Below, piece by piece: positions 25,075-34,176 of a stretch of 35,621 bases of DNA. The DNA is taken from positions 1 to 35,621 of the forward strand of contig JAOZVS010000138.1 in the NCBI GenBank assembly GCA_025869435.1. The letters are read 5' to 3'. The notes under the pieces were generated by a model. The model searched no databases. It was not told where the DNA came from and saw only the letters and a list, made by a program, of their open reading frames with translations. A program made the translations under genes and the position numbers. The first letter of the stretch is position 1; each line of letters opens with the position of its first letter. The stretch is from Zavarzinia sp. (GTDB taxonomy: Bacteria; Pseudomonadota; Alphaproteobacteria; Zavarziniales; Zavarziniaceae).

Positions 25075-25778
25075 CGGCCGAACAGGCGCGACCACAAGCC
25101 GCCATTGGCCGGTTGGCCCGCCTGCCAGCCCATCTGCCAGAAGGCGGCTTCCAGCCGGCAGCTTTCGGCGAAGGTGCGAATGAGGGACGACATCCGCGCC
25201 TCGGTCGCCCGGACAATGGCGAGACGGTCGAGTTCGGCGATGGCGTCATCGGCGACGGCGCCATAGTCCTTGCCGGCATACATCTCGATCCAGGGCAGGT
25301 AGCGATTGTCCTCGCCCCGGAAATCCGGCCGCCCGGTGATGGCCACGGCGATGTCGCGATAGCCGACGACGCAAGGGCTCAGCGCGACCTTGAGGTCGAG
25401 CACGTCGCCCGCCAGCCCGCGGTCGAGGACATAGCGGGTATAGGCCATGCATTCGGGCGCTTCCGGCGCCTGTTCCATCTCCTCGGCCGAGATGCCCCAG
25501 GCTTTGCAGAATTCGATATGCAGGCCCATCTCGTGATTGATCAGGGCATCCAGCGTCGCCGCCGCCGAGCGCATCCCGGCGAGGTCATCGGCCTTGACCA
25601 CGGCCAGCGCATAGGCCCGGGCGAAATGGATCAGGAACAGATAATCCTGCACCAGGTAATGGCGGAAGGCCGCCTCGGGCAGGGTGCCGCGGGCGAGCCC
25701 GTCGATGAAGGCATGGCCGACATAGGCCTGCCAGTCCGCCACCGCGCCGTCGCGCAGGCGGTCGAACAATCGGCTCAC
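25071..25778 (-). CDS. tenA: TenA family thiaminase II/aminopyrimidine hydrolase
   Basis: Hydrolyses damaged thiamin products such as aminomethyl-HMP to HMP for salvage. The 235 residues are all-helical TenA type. Asp45 in YLVQD, Cys136 in SPCVVGY and Glu210 in RLEAAFW match Asp44, Cys135 and Glu205 of B. subtilis TenA, so this is the TenA_C (cysteine) form. The start is GTG, sharing bases with the iscX stop (GTGA), and its own stop overlaps the methyltransferase start. It is therefore coupled on both sides to the ISC run. No other thiamin gene is visible here. Confidence 0.93.
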   Translation of the reverse strand: MSRLFDRLRDGAVADWQAYVGHAFIDGLARGTLPEAAFRHYLVQDYLFLIHFARAYALAVVKADDLAGMRSAAATLDALINHEMGLHIEFCKAWGISAEEMEQAPEAPECMAYTRYVLDRGLAGDVLDLKVALSPCVVGYRDIAVAITGRPDFRGEDNRYLPWIEMYAGKDYGAVADDAIAELDRLAIVRATEARMSSLIRTFAESCRLEAAFWQMGWQAGQPANGGLWSRLFGR

Positions 25779-25969
25779 GCCCGCTCCTCGATCCAGGCGG
25801 CCTGGATGGCTTCGAGGATCTTCTCGTTGGAGCGGTCGGGGTGATCAGTGAAACCGGGCAGCGCCAGCACCCATTTGTGCAGGTCGGTGAAGCGCAGGTT
25901 CACGACATCTACCTCCGGGTGGAACTCTTCCAGCCCGGCGGCTATATCGTAAACATCGGTCCAGCGCAT
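25775..25969 (-). CDS. iscX: Fe-S assembly protein IscX
   Basis: Small acidic ISC helper that binds IscS and iron and modulates sulfur transfer. The 64 residues match the family length. Recognisable positions are RWTDVYDIA at the start, VVNLRFTDLHKWVLALPGF in the middle and SNEKILEAIQAAWIEE at the end, as in E. coli IscX. It comes five bases after fdx and overlaps tenA by GTGA. This is the normal last gene of a gammaproteobacterial isc operon. Confidence 0.94.
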   Translation of the reverse strand: MRWTDVYDIAAGLEEFHPEVDVVNLRFTDLHKWVLALPGFTDHPDRSNEKILEAIQAAWIEERA

Positions 25970-25974
25970 GGCGC

Positions 25975-26313
25975 TTACTTGTCCACCATCATGTTGCGGG
26001 TCGCGGCCGGCAGGCTGACGATCAGGCCGTCCAGCTCTTCCGACATGATGATCTGGCAGCCGAGGCGCGACGTATGGGTCAGGCCGAAGGCGAGGTCGAG
26101 CATATCCTCTTCCTCTTCGCTGGCCTCGGGCAGGGTCGCGTAGAATTCGGGATCGACGACGACATGGCAGGTCGAACAGGCCAGCGAGCCTTCGCAGGCG
26201 CCTTCGAGGTCGATCTTGTTGCGATGGGCGATTTCCAGCACCGACAGGCCAAGCGGGGCGTCAACCTCGGTCCTGGTCTTGCCATCGGGGCTCACGAAAA
26301 TCATCTTGGGCAT
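25975..26313 (-). CDS. fdx: [2Fe-2S] ferredoxin of the ISC system
   Basis: Electron donor for cluster assembly on IscU, equivalent to mitochondrial adrenodoxin-type ferredoxin. The 112 residues carry Cys40, Cys46, Cys49 and Cys86 in the C-x5-C-x2-C...C pattern ([13 protein letters not shown] and LGCQI). The acidic region [12 protein letters not shown] is the partner-docking helix. GGAGAGAG precedes the ATG. It lies 32 bases after hscA and 5 before iscX. Confidence 0.96.
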   Translation of the reverse strand: MPKMIFVSPDGKTRTEVDAPLGLSVLEIAHRNKIDLEGACEGSLACSTCHVVVDPEFYATLPEASEEEEDMLDLAFGLTHTSRLGCQIIMSEELDGLIVSLPAATRNMMVDK

Positions 26314-26345
26314 GGAAACTCTCTCCAGAAATCTGATCGGGAGGC

Positions 26346-28229
26346 TTAGCCCGCCTGCAGGCGGGATTCAAGCCGGCTGACGTCGACGCCGGACAGCGCG
26401 CGTCTGATGTTGCGGTCCATGCGGCGCTCGGCGAAGGGCCGGCCCGCCGCTTCCAGGGCTTCCGTCGCGGCGACCACCGCCTCGCGATCGTCGCCGGTCA
26501 TCGCCGTCTCCAGCGCCGCTTTCGCGTCCTCGATCCCGGCCCTCTCCCCGACCGAGAGCAATTCGCCGTCGCTGGCCAGCGCCGCGTCGAGGGCGAGGAT
26601 CAGCCGGCGGCCATCCACCCGCGCCTCGGCCAGCAGGCGGGTGACGACATCGGAGCGGGCGTTTTCGAGCGAGGCGCGCAGCATGCCGGTCATTTCGTCA
26701 TCGGTCAGGCCGTAGGTCGGCTTCACCTCGACCCGCGCCTCGACGCCGGTCAGGGCTTCCCGGGCGGAGACGGTCAGCAGGCCGTCGGCATCGACGGTGA
26801 AGGTGACGCGGATGCGCGCGGCCCCGGCGACCATGGCCGGAATGCCGGCGAGGACGAAGCGGGCGAGCGAGCGGTTCTGATCGACCATCTCGCGCTCGCC
26901 CTGCACGACATGGATCGCCATGGCCGTCTGGCCGTCCTGATAGGTGGTGAAATCCTGCGCCCGGCTGACCGGGATCGGCGTGTTGCGCGGGATCACCTTC
27001 TCGATCAATCCGCCCATGGTCTCCAGCCCGAGGGACAGCGGCACGACATCGAGCAGCAGCGTGTCGGAGCCGATGGTCAGGGCCTCGGCCTGAAGCGCGG
27101 CGCCGAGGGCCACCACTTCGTCGGGGTCGATGTCCGACAAAGGCTCCCGCCCGAACAGCGCGGTCACTTCGCCGCGCACCAGCGGCACCCGTGTCGAGCC
27201 GCCGACGAGGACGACGCCCGAAAGCTCGCCGGCACCGACGCCGGCATCCTGCAGCACGGCGCGCGCCGCGGCGATGGTGCGGCCGACCAGCGGCGCGATC
27301 AGCGCATTAAAGCCTGCGCGGGTCACCGTGTGGCGGGTGGCGCGGCCGCCGATGTCGAGGTCGATCGTGGTCGCGTCCGCATCGGTCAGGGCTTCCTTGG
27401 CCCTTCGCGCGGCGGCGAGCACGGGTTTCACGTCGCCGGCCGCGATGCCGCCGCCCCGCTCCCCGATCAGATGTTCCGCGAGGGCGCGGTCGAAATCGTC
27501 GCCGCCCAGCGCCGCGTCGCCGCCGGTGGCGAGGACCTGGAACACGCCCTTTTCCAGCTTCAGCAGGGAGACGTCGAAAGTCCCGCCGCCCAGATCATAG
27601 ATGGCATAGAGACCTTCCGCCGCCTGGTCGAGACCATAGGCGAGCGCCGCCGCCGTCGGCTCGTTGACGAGGCGCAGCACCTCGATCCCGGCGAGACGCG
27701 CGGCATCCCGCGTCGCGGTACGCGCGGCATCGTCGAAATAGGCGGGAACGGTGATCACGGCCTGGTCGACGGTCTTACCCAGCACCATTTCGGCGCGCTG
27801 ACGCAGGGTGCGCAGGATCTCGCCCGACACTTCGACCGGCGAGACGATGCGGCCGCCGACGTCGAGGCGAACCATGCCGCCCTGGCCGTCGTCCCGAATC
27901 TTCTGCGCCAGATGCCCGCCGAGACTGGCGACATCGCCGGTGCCCCGGCCCATCAGGCGCTTCACGCTGGCGACCACCAACTCCGGCTCGCGCTCCAGGA
28001 TGCGGGTCGCGACACGTCCCACCACCGGCTCGTCGTCACCTTCGAGATAGGCGACGACCGAAGGCACGATACCGTCGCCCAGCGCATCGCGCAGGATCTC
28101 GGGCCGTCCGTTCACCGACACCGCGACCAGCGAATTGGTGGTGCCGAGATCGATGCCCACTGCCGCCCGGTCCGAATCCCCGGCATGCGGCAGCGGGGTT
28201 TCCCCCGGTTCATAAATATCGAGAAGCAT
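26346..28229 (-). CDS. hscA: Fe-S cluster chaperone HscA
   Basis: Hsp70-type chaperone specialised for IscU; with HscB it drives cluster release. The 627 residues are the HscA length. The nucleotide domain begins [14 protein letters not shown] at about residue 23, then [12 protein letters not shown] and [12 protein letters not shown]. The substrate domain has [13 protein letters not shown] short N-terminal extension precedes the Hsp70 core, and the C-terminal lid is short, both as in HscA rather than DnaK. The ATG shares one base with the hscB stop (TGATG). Confidence 0.96.
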   Translation of the reverse strand: MLLDIYEPGETPLPHAGDSDRAAVGIDLGTTNSLVAVSVNGRPEILRDALGDGIVPSVVAYLEGDDEPVVGRVATRILEREPELVVASVKRLMGRGTGDVASLGGHLAQKIRDDGQGGMVRLDVGGRIVSPVEVSGEILRTLRQRAEMVLGKTVDQAVITVPAYFDDAARTATRDAARLAGIEVLRLVNEPTAAALAYGLDQAAEGLYAIYDLGGGTFDVSLLKLEKGVFQVLATGGDAALGGDDFDRALAEHLIGERGGGIAAGDVKPVLAAARRAKEALTDADATTIDLDIGGRATRHTVTRAGFNALIAPLVGRTIAAARAVLQDAGVGAGELSGVVLVGGSTRVPLVRGEVTALFGREPLSDIDPDEVVALGAALQAEALTIGSDTLLLDVVPLSLGLETMGGLIEKVIPRNTPIPVSRAQDFTTYQDGQTAMAIHVVQGEREMVDQNRSLARFVLAGIPAMVAGAARIRVTFTVDADGLLTVSAREALTGVEARVEVKPTYGLTDDEMTGMLRASLENARSDVVTRLLAEARVDGRRLILALDAALASDGELLSVGERAGIEDAKAALETAMTGDDREAVVAATEALEAAGRPFAERRMDRNIRRALSGVDVSRLESRLQAG

Positions 28230-28855
28230 CAGGGCACCGCGATCCGGGGGGCCGCCTTGCGGCGAAGCTCCGACCCCAGTTTTGACAGATAGGACAGGCG
28301 GAGGGCCTGGTTCGTCGCGCCGGCCAGATCATGGCCAGCGAAGGCAAGGGCCAGTTCGCCCTCGACCGTGGCCAGTTCGGCGTCCAGTTTCGCCTTCAGC
28401 GCGGGCAGATCGGCGGGCGCCGTCTCTTCCAGCGCCTCCCGCCATTCCATCGCTTCCATGAGAAGCGCCGGGTCGGCGATGGTCTTGCCATCCTCCCCCG
28501 GCAGCGGCCGGCCTTCGAGCTCGAGGAGGTAACGGGCGCGCGGCAGGGGCTCGCGCAGCGTCTCGTAAGCCTCGTTGATCAGGGTGGCGTGCTGGAGGGA
28601 GAAGGTTTTTTCCTTGGCGCCCCGTCCGGCGAAACGGTCCGGATGGAAGCGGCGCTGGGCGGCGAAATAGGCCCGCTCCAGCGCCTGGCCATCAATGGCG
28701 AAATCCCTCTCGAGGCCGAGGCGGGCGAAATGGTCGAGCTGGCCGGGCGGCTGCAGGCTCTTGCAGCCGCCGCAGATGGCGTCCTCGATCTGTCCCCCGC
28801 AGGAATTGCAGGAGACCGGTGCCGTGATCTCGATAGCCATCAGACGTGCGCCCAT
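28229..28855 (-). CDS. hscB: J-domain co-chaperone HscB with N-terminal zinc ribbon
   Basis: Delivers IscU to HscA. From the ATG at 28855 the protein has 208 residues. That start shares a base with the iscA stop (TGATG), as hscB does with hscA; an ATG at 28840 (MAIEI) is the alternative. Before the J-domain are two CxxC pairs (Cys16, Cys19, Cys28, Cys31), a likely zinc ribbon that E. coli HscB lacks but human HSCB has. The J-domain holds HPD at 71-73 (RRFHPDRFAG). The C-terminal helical domain binds IscU in homologues. Confidence 0.94.
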   Translation of the reverse strand: MGARLMAIEITAPVSCNSCGGQIEDAICGGCKSLQPPGQLDHFARLGLERDFAIDGQALERAYFAAQRRFHPDRFAGRGAKEKTFSLQHATLINEAYETLREPLPRARYLLELEGRPLPGEDGKTIADPALLMEAMEWREALEETAPADLPALKAKLDAELATVEGELALAFAGHDLAGATNQALRLSYLSKLGSELRRKAAPRIAVP

Positions 28856-29199
28856 CAAACGTGAAAGGACTCGCCGCAGCCGCAGCGGGCCTTCTCGTTC
28901 GGATTGATGAAGACGAAGCCCGACTTCAGCTTGTCGGTCTCGAAATCCATCTTGGTGCCGATCAGGAACATCACCGCCTTGGGGTCGACCAGGACGGTCA
29001 CGCCCTTGTCCTCGACCACCTCGTCGTATTTGCCCTTCTCGTCGGCATATTCGAGCGTGTACTGCATGCCCGAACAGCCGGCGGTACGGACACCGATGCG
29101 CACACCCGCGGAAGGCTTGCCGCGCTTGTTCAGCAATTCCTTCACCCGGGCTGCTGCCGGATCGGTCAGTTCCATGATCTGACGCGCGGGGGCCGCCAT
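28855..29199 (-). CDS. iscA: A-type Fe-S carrier IscA
   Basis: Receives and passes on clusters, especially [4Fe-4S], to apo-proteins. The 114 residues include the three ligands Cys42 (TAGCSGM), Cys106 and Cys108 (CGCGESF), the family hallmark. AAGGAG lies upstream of the ATG. It is 12 bases after iscU and shares a base with hscB. Confidence 0.96.
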   Translation of the reverse strand: MAAPARQIMELTDPAAARVKELLNKRGKPSAGVRIGVRTAGCSGMQYTLEYADEKGKYDEVVEDKGVTVLVDPKAVMFLIGTKMDFETDKLKSGFVFINPNEKARCGCGESFHV

Positions 29200-29211
29200 G
29201 ATCCCTACTCC

Positions 29212-29598
29212 TTACGACTGGCCGTGCTTGGCCTTGTAATCGGCAATCGCCGCCTTGATCGCATCTTCGGCCAGGACCGAGCAATGAATCTTCACCGGCG
29301 GCAGCGCCAGATGCTGGGCGATGTCGGTGTTCTTGATGGTCGCCGCTTCGTCGAGGCTCTTGCCCTTCACCCATTCGGTGACGAGGCTGGACGAGGCGAT
29401 GGCCGAGCCGCAACCGAAGGTCTTGAACTTGGCGTCCTCGATCAGGCCCTCGGGCGAGACCTTGATCTGCAGCTTCATCACGTCGCCGCAGGCCGGCGCG
29501 CCGACGAGGCCGGTGCCGACACTGTCGTCGCCCTTGTCGAAGGAGCCGACGTTGCGGGGATTCTCGTAATGGTCGACGAGCTTTTCGCTATAGGCCAT
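29212..29598 (-). CDS. iscU: Fe-S scaffold protein IscU
   Basis: Scaffold on which [2Fe-2S] clusters are built. It has 128 residues with the three cluster cysteines Cys37, Cys63 and Cys106, Asp39, His105, and the HscA-binding motif LPPVK at 99-103. AAGGAG stands eight bases before the ATG, 27 bases after iscS. It is identical in plan to mitochondrial ISCU. Confidence 0.97.
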   Translation of the reverse strand: MAYSEKLVDHYENPRNVGSFDKGDDSVGTGLVGAPACGDVMKLQIKVSPEGLIEDAKFKTFGCGSAIASSSLVTEWVKGKSLDEAATIKNTDIAQHLALPPVKIHCSVLAEDAIKAAIADYKAKHGQS

Positions 29599-29625
29599 GG
29601 CTGTAACTCCTTGATATCGCGCCGC

Positions 29626-30885
29626 TCAGTGGTCGGCCCATTGGATCGACTTGATGTCGATGCCGTCCTGGACCATTTCCCACAGCGGGCTCATTTCACG
29701 CAGCTTGGAGACGCGGGCGATGATCGTCTCCGCGGCATAGTCGATTTCGGCTTCCGTCGTGAACCGCCCGAAGCCGAAGCGGATCGAGGTATGCGCCAGT
29801 TCTTCCTCGACGCCGAGGGCACGCAGCACATAGGACGGTTCGAGCGAGGCCGAGGTGCAGGCGGAGCCGGACGAAACCGCCAGATCCTTGATGCCCATGA
29901 TCAGGCTCTCGCCCTCGACATAGGCGAAGGACAGGTTGAGGTTGCCGGGGATGCGCTGGGTCTCGTCGCCGTTCAGGAAGACGTCCGGCAGCTTCGCCTT
30001 CACCTTGTCGTGGAAGCGATGCGCGAGGGCATCGAGGCGCACCGCCTCGGCCGCCATCTCCTCGCGGGCGATGCGGCAGGCCTCGCCGATACCAACGCAA
30101 AGCGCGGGCGACAGGGTGCCGGAGCGCATGCCCCGCTCCTGCCCGCCGCCGTTCATCTGGGCAACCAGGCGAACGCGCGGCTTGCGCCGGACATAGAGCG
30201 CGCCGATCCCCTTGGGGCCATAGATCTTGTGGCCGGAAATCGACATCAGGTCGATGCCCATGGCGTTGACGTCGAGCGGGATCTTGCCCGCCGCCTGGGC
30301 CGCGTCGGTGTGGAACAGCGCGCCCTTCTCATGGGCGATCTTCGCGATCTCGGCGATCGGCTGGATGACGCCGATCTCGTTGTTCACGGCCATCACCGAG
30401 ACCAGCACGGTCTTGTCGTTGACGGCGGCGCGCAGTTCGTCGAGGTCGATGAGGCCGTTCGTCTTCACCGTCAGATAGGTGACCTTGAAGCCTTCCTGTT
30501 CGAGGTGGCGGCAGGTGTCGAGCACGCATTTATGCTCGGTCACCACGGTCACGATCTCGTTTCGGCGGTCCTTGTTGAACAGGGCGACGCCCTTGATCGC
30601 GAGGTTGTTCGATTCCGTCGCGCCCGAGGTGAAGATGATCTCGCGCGGGTCGGCGCCGATCAGCTTGGCGACCTGCTCGCGCGATGCCTCGACCGCCTCT
30701 TCCGCGTCCCAGCCATAGGAATGGCTGCGGCTGTGGGGATTGCCGAACTTGCCGGTGAAATAGGGCATCATCGCGTCGAGCACCCGGGGGTCGAGCGGCG
30801 TCGTCGCCTGGTAATCCAGATAGATCGGCAACTGGATGTTCGGACGGACCTCGCCGCCGATCTGATCGCTGTTCCCGTCAGCCAT
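29626..30885 (-). CDS. iscS: Cysteine desulfurase IscS
   Basis: PLP enzyme that strips sulfur from cysteine for IscU and other acceptors. The start at 30885 gives 419 residues, with AAGGA eight bases upstream; a GTG at 30903 would add six. The PLP lysine is Lys220 in [10 protein letters not shown] and the catalytic Cys343 lies in [17 protein letters not shown]. The C-terminus SIQWADH resembles that of IscS/NFS1. The start overlaps the end of the Spl1-like gene by eight bases. Confidence 0.97.
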   Translation of the reverse strand: MADGNSDQIGGEVRPNIQLPIYLDYQATTPLDPRVLDAMMPYFTGKFGNPHSRSHSYGWDAEEAVEASREQVAKLIGADPREIIFTSGATESNNLAIKGVALFNKDRRNEIVTVVTEHKCVLDTCRHLEQEGFKVTYLTVKTNGLIDLDELRAAVNDKTVLVSVMAVNNEIGVIQPIAEIAKIAHEKGALFHTDAAQAAGKIPLDVNAMGIDLMSISGHKIYGPKGIGALYVRRKPRVRLVAQMNGGGQERGMRSGTLSPALCVGIGEACRIAREEMAAEAVRLDALAHRFHDKVKAKLPDVFLNGDETQRIPGNLNLSFAYVEGESLIMGIKDLAVSSGSACTSASLEPSYVLRALGVEEELAHTSIRFGFGRFTTEAEIDYAAETIIARVSKLREMSPLWEMVQDGIDIKSIQWADH

Positions 30886-32032
30886 GATGCGTTTCCTTTT
30901 CACCGCGCGTGGCCCGCGCCTTCAGCGCCCGGCCCGCAAACTCCATGTAAGCACCGAGGAAGCGTTCGACATCGCCCGCTTCCGAATTCCAACCCAGACT
31001 GACGCGAATGGCGGATCGCGCCGTCTCCTCGTCCTCGCCCATGGCGATCAGCACCGGGCTCGGCCGCACCTTGCCCGAGGAACAGGCGGCGCCCGCGCCG
31101 ATCGAGACCCCGGCGAGATCGAGCGCCATCACCTGGGTCTCGGCCTTGACGCCGGCAAGCCCGATGCAGCTCGTATTGTCGACGCGCGCCGCGCCGGTGC
31201 CGAAGACGCGCGTGCCCGGCACGGTTGCCAGGATTTCGCGCTCCAGATGATCGCGTAAGGGGCCGAGGTCCTGGCGCCGCTCCGCCCGCGCCGCCGCGCC
31301 GAAACCGGCGATCCCCGCCAGATTCTCGGTTCCCGGCCGCCGGCCGTATTCCTGGCCGCCGCCGAGGGACAGAGGCAGGAGTTCGATCCCCGCCCGCTTC
31401 ACCAGGGCGCCGACCCCGGCCGGGCCGCCGATCTTGTGGGCGGACAGGCTCATCATGTCGACATCGAGGGCCGGGAGATCGACCAAAGTCTTGCCATAAG
31501 CCTGAACCGCGTCGGTATGCACCAGGGCGCCATGGCGCCGCGCGATCCGCGCGACCTCGGCCACCGGCTGCAGGACACCGGTCTCGTTGTTGGCCAGCAT
31601 GACCGAGACCAGCGCCGGCCCCTGCCCTTCGCCCAGCAGGCGATCGAGGGCGGAAAGGTCGATCACGCCGTGACGATCGACCGGCAGCACGGTCACCGGC
31701 ACGCCCGCGCCATTCGCCGCGGCCCGGACCGAGTCATGCTCGATCCCTGAAACCAGCAGGCGCGTGGCATGGCCGCCCCGAACGGCGCCGAGAAGGGCGA
31801 GATTGTTCGCCTCGGTCCCGCCGCTGGTGAAGATCACTTCCGAGCTTTCGGCGCCGCAGAGGGCGGCGACCGCCTCCCGCGCATCTTCGATCGTCCGGCG
31901 GGCGAGGCGCCCGGCGCGGTGAATCGAGGACGGATTGCCGCCGATGGCGAGGGCCGCGACCATGGCCTCGACCGCCGCGGGGCGGATCGGCGCCCCGGCG
32001 TTATGGTCGAGATAGGTCGCGACGCTGGTCAT
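30878..32032 (-). CDS. Second cysteine desulfurase-like protein, NifS/Spl1-like
   Basis: 384 residues from the ATG at 32032, with AGGAG upstream. It is a PLP class V aminotransferase fold related to IscS: Lys200 in [12 protein letters not shown] binds PLP and Cys317 in [16 protein letters not shown] sits at the catalytic cysteine position. It lacks the IscS C-terminal tail that docks IscU. It lies between iscR and iscS; Rickettsia carries a comparable NifS-like gene (spl1) beside iscS. It may be an alternate sulfur donor or partner, but activity is not shown by sequence alone. Confidence 0.92.
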   Translation of the reverse strand: MTSVATYLDHNAGAPIRPAAVEAMVAALAIGGNPSSIHRAGRLARRTIEDAREAVAALCGAESSEVIFTSGGTEANNLALLGAVRGGHATRLLVSGIEHDSVRAAANGAGVPVTVLPVDRHGVIDLSALDRLLGEGQGPALVSVMLANNETGVLQPVAEVARIARRHGALVHTDAVQAYGKTLVDLPALDVDMMSLSAHKIGGPAGVGALVKRAGIELLPLSLGGGQEYGRRPGTENLAGIAGFGAAARAERRQDLGPLRDHLEREILATVPGTRVFGTGAARVDNTSCIGLAGVKAETQVMALDLAGVSIGAGAACSSGKVRPSPVLIAMGEDEETARSAIRVSLGWNSEAGDVERFLGAYMEFAGRALKARATRGEKETHHG

Positions 32033-32043
32033 GTCCCGTCTCC

Positions 32044-32505
32044 TCAGGCCACGCGCCCGACCGCGTCGCGGCCGGTGCCCGGGATCCCCAGCACGCGCCG
32101 CGCGACGACATCGGCGAGCGAAACGCTGGAGAGATAAAGGTGGATCTGGTGGCTCAACTCTTCCCACAGGTCGTGGGTGGCGCAGCGGCTGCGATTGCCG
32201 CGACAGCCGACCGAGGTGCCGAGCTGGCAGCGCGTCGCCGTGATCGGCTCGTCGACCGCGAGGACGATATCGGCGATCCGGGTGTCCGCCGCGGCCCGGC
32301 CGAGGACATAGCCGCCGCCGGGGCCGCGCACGCTCTTCACGATGCCGCCGCGACGCAGCTTGCCGAACAGCTGTTCGAGATAGGACAGGGAGATTTCCTG
32401 ACGCTCGGCGATATCGGCGAGGGAGACCGGTTTGCCGCCCTCGGTATGGGCGGCGAGATCGACCATGGCCATCACGGCATAGCGCCCGCGGGTGGAGAGT
32501 TTCAT
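32044..32505 (-). CDS. iscR: Fe-S sensing regulator IscR
   Basis: Rrf2-family repressor that binds a [2Fe-2S] cluster and controls Fe-S assembly genes. It has 153 residues from the ATG at 32505, with GAGGAGG just upstream. The winged helix is visible (MKLSTRGRYAVMAMVDLA, SLSYLEQLFGKLRRGG). Ligands Cys93, Cys101, Cys108 and His111 are present, in C-x7-C-x6-C-x2-H spacing, slightly wider than E. coli. It is therefore likely able to hold a cluster, unlike Rhodobacterales versions reported without these cysteines. It sits 13 bases after cysE. Confidence 0.95.
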   Translation of the reverse strand: MKLSTRGRYAVMAMVDLAAHTEGGKPVSLADIAERQEISLSYLEQLFGKLRRGGIVKSVRGPGGGYVLGRAAADTRIADIVLAVDEPITATRCQLGTSVGCRGNRSRCATHDLWEELSHQIHLYLSSVSLADVVARRVLGIPGTGRDAVGRVA

Positions 32506-32518
32506 CGGCCTCGCCTCC

Positions 32519-33265
32519 TCAATGGTTGCCGGCGCTGGCGGGGCGCGGTCCGTCGACCACTTCCCCCCGCGCCTCGGCCGTGCCGCCGAGCCTGGCTTCC
32601 AGCTCCGCGACCCGGGCCGACAGGGCCTGGACCCGGGCAACCAGGCTTTCGATCTCTTCTTCCGTCGGATCGGGCATCCGGCCAGCGGTCGCGCCATAGG
32701 CGCAGAAGTCCGGCGCATGATCGACCAGCCGGGGCGTGCCGGCGGCCTTGGCCGGAATGCCGACCACCGTGGTGCCCGAAGCGACATCGCTGACGACGAC
32801 CGCGTTGGCGCCGACGCGGGCGCCGGCCTCGACCGTGATCGGTCCCAGGATCTGGGCACCGGAGCCGACGATGACGCCATCGCGCAAGGTGGGATGGCGC
32901 TTCACGCCGACCTGCGCCCGGGAATTCACCGAGGGCAACAGGCCGCCCAGAGTCACGTCGTGGTAAAGCGTGACATCGTCGCCGATTTCCGCCGTCTCGC
33001 CGATCACGACGCCAAGGCCGTGGTCGATGAACAGGCGCTTGCCGATGGTGGCGCCGGGATGGATTTCGATGCCGGTGAACAGGCGGGCGACATAGGACAG
33101 CCAGCGCGAGGTCAGACGCCAATCCCGCAGCCACAGCCAGTGGGAAATCCGGTGCAGCGTGATCGCATGGAAACTCGGATACGACATCAGCACCTCGACC
33201 CGCGACCGGGCGGCCGGATCGCGGGCGATATAGCTGTCGATTTCGTCCTTCAGGCGCGCGAACAT
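32519..33265 (-). CDS. cysE: Serine O-acetyltransferase
   Basis: Makes O-acetylserine, the direct precursor of cysteine. It has 248 residues with an N-terminal helical part and a left-handed beta-helix of hexapeptide repeats; [13 protein letters not shown] (80-92) and YHDVTLGG (101-108, His102) are the catalytic signatures. The C-terminus ends in an acidic coiled-coil-like helix ([20 protein letters not shown]). As first gene of the run it links cysteine supply to cluster assembly by IscS. The start is the only good ATG. Confidence 0.95.
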   Translation of the reverse strand: MFARLKDEIDSYIARDPAARSRVEVLMSYPSFHAITLHRISHWLWLRDWRLTSRWLSYVARLFTGIEIHPGATIGKRLFIDHGLGVVIGETAEIGDDVTLYHDVTLGGLLPSVNSRAQVGVKRHPTLRDGVIVGSGAQILGPITVEAGARVGANAVVVSDVASGTTVVGIPAKAAGTPRLVDHAPDFCAYGATAGRMPDPTEEEIESLVARVQALSARVAELEARLGGTAEARGEVVDGPRPASAGNH

Positions 33266-33403
33266 TCGGCATTCCTTGGGATCCGCGCGCCAACTTGGCG
33301 CCGCGAGTCGAGTTTCCTTGCATCAGCGAAAGCCGGCCGTGTATAAACCCGGCCCGCCACGCATTTTGGCGAAGGGTGTGCAAATGCCCGACCGCCGAGG
33401 TCA

Positions 33404-33432
33404 GATTTAGGTTGTCCGACTGATCCAGTCAA
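33404..33432 (-). promoter_or_regulatory. Candidate promoter of the cysE-isc run
   Basis: On the minus strand, TTGACT (33432-33427), 17 bases, then TAAATC (33409-33404). The -35 is strong and the -10 weak, as is usual for an activator- or repressor-controlled promoter. It would give a leader of about 130 bases before cysE. On the plus strand TTGTCC (33412-33417) and TATATG (33434-33439), 16 bases apart, could serve the divergent hydrolase. Confidence 0.45.
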
Positions 33433-33436
33433 GTAT
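33412..33436. promoter_or_regulatory. IscR type-1 binding site
   Basis: Compared with the E. coli type-1 IscR consensus (ATASYYGACTRWWWYAGTC + RRSTAT) the site matches at about 21 of 25 positions. One half (AGTCAAGTAT, 33427-33436) is perfect and the other is 7 of 10. It overlaps the -35 of the candidate cysE promoter, a position fit for repression. The fit is read from memory of the consensus. Confidence 0.65.
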
Positions 33437-33531
33437 ATGCGACGGCAAGGCGGCCATGCCCTGCGGGTCTGGCCTGCACGAAGCGCGAGCAGTTGACTCC
33501 ATTGGTCGGGTATCATGTCAAGGGGACCGGA

Positions 33532-34176
33532 ATGCCTGAGATCATTTTCAATGGCCCGGCCGGGCGACTTGAAGGCCGCTATCACCATGCCGGCACGGGG
33601 ATGCCCATCGCCCTCGTCCTGCATCCGCATCCGCAGTTCGGCGGCACGATGAACAACAAGGTTGTCTACAACCTGTTTCATACGTTCGTGAACCGCGGCT
33701 TCTCGGTGATGCGCTTCAATTTCCGCGGTGTCGGACGCAGCCAGGGCAGCTTCGACAACGGCGCGGGCGAATTGTCCGATGCCGCCTCGGCGCTCGACTG
33801 GATGCAGAGCTATAACCCTTCCGCGGCGGAATGCTGGGTCGCGGGCTTTTCCTTCGGCGCCTGGATCGGCATGCAGCTGCTGATGCGCCGGCCGGAAATC
33901 AACGGCTTCATCTCGGTCGCGCCGCCCGCCAGTAAATATGACTTCACCTTCCTCGCCCCCTGCCCGTCGGACGGCCTGATCGTCCAGGGCACCGAAGACC
34001 AGGTGATCGCCGAGCCCGAGGTCGCGAAACTCGCCACCCGCCTGTCGAACCAGCGCGGCATCAAGGTGAAATACGAGACCATCAAGGGCGCCGGCCACTT
34101 CTTCGAGGACCAGATGGAAGAGCTGAAGACCAGCGTCGGCTCCTATCTCGACATGCGGCTCGGCCGGAACAGCTGA
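33532..34176 (+). CDS. Alpha/beta hydrolase of unknown substrate
   Basis: 214 residues from the ATG at 33532, where AGGGG is well spaced; a GTG/ATG further up would include non-family residues. The fold is alpha/beta hydrolase with Ser107 in the nucleophile elbow GFSFGAW, Asp156 in GTEDQVI and His189 in GAGHFFED. The motif LHPHPQFGGTMNNKVV is shared by a widespread proteobacterial group of dienelactone-hydrolase-like proteins often called uncharacterised. It is divergent from cysE and overlaps the end of anmK by 34 bases. Confidence 0.88.
   Translation: MPEIIFNGPAGRLEGRYHHAGTGMPIALVLHPHPQFGGTMNNKVVYNLFHTFVNRGFSVMRFNFRGVGRSQGSFDNGAGELSDAASALDWMQSYNPSAAECWVAGFSFGAWIGMQLLMRRPEINGFISVAPPASKYDFTFLAPCPSDGLIVQGTEDQVIAEPEVAKLATRLSNQRGIKVKYETIKGAGHFFEDQMEELKTSVGSYLDMRLGRNS

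Noticed and set aside
28846-31002. 718-codon open frame on the plus strand opposite iscA-iscU-iscS
   Set aside because: It spans several certain genes and their spacers on the other strand, so it is a shadow.
33493-33516. TTGACT and TATCAT just upstream of the hydrolase gene
   Set aside because: The spacer is 12 bases, too short for a sigma-70 promoter.
33493-33531. Upstream extension of the hydrolase (13 more residues)
   Set aside because: The ribosome site AGGGG would lie inside the gene, and the added residues are not family-like.
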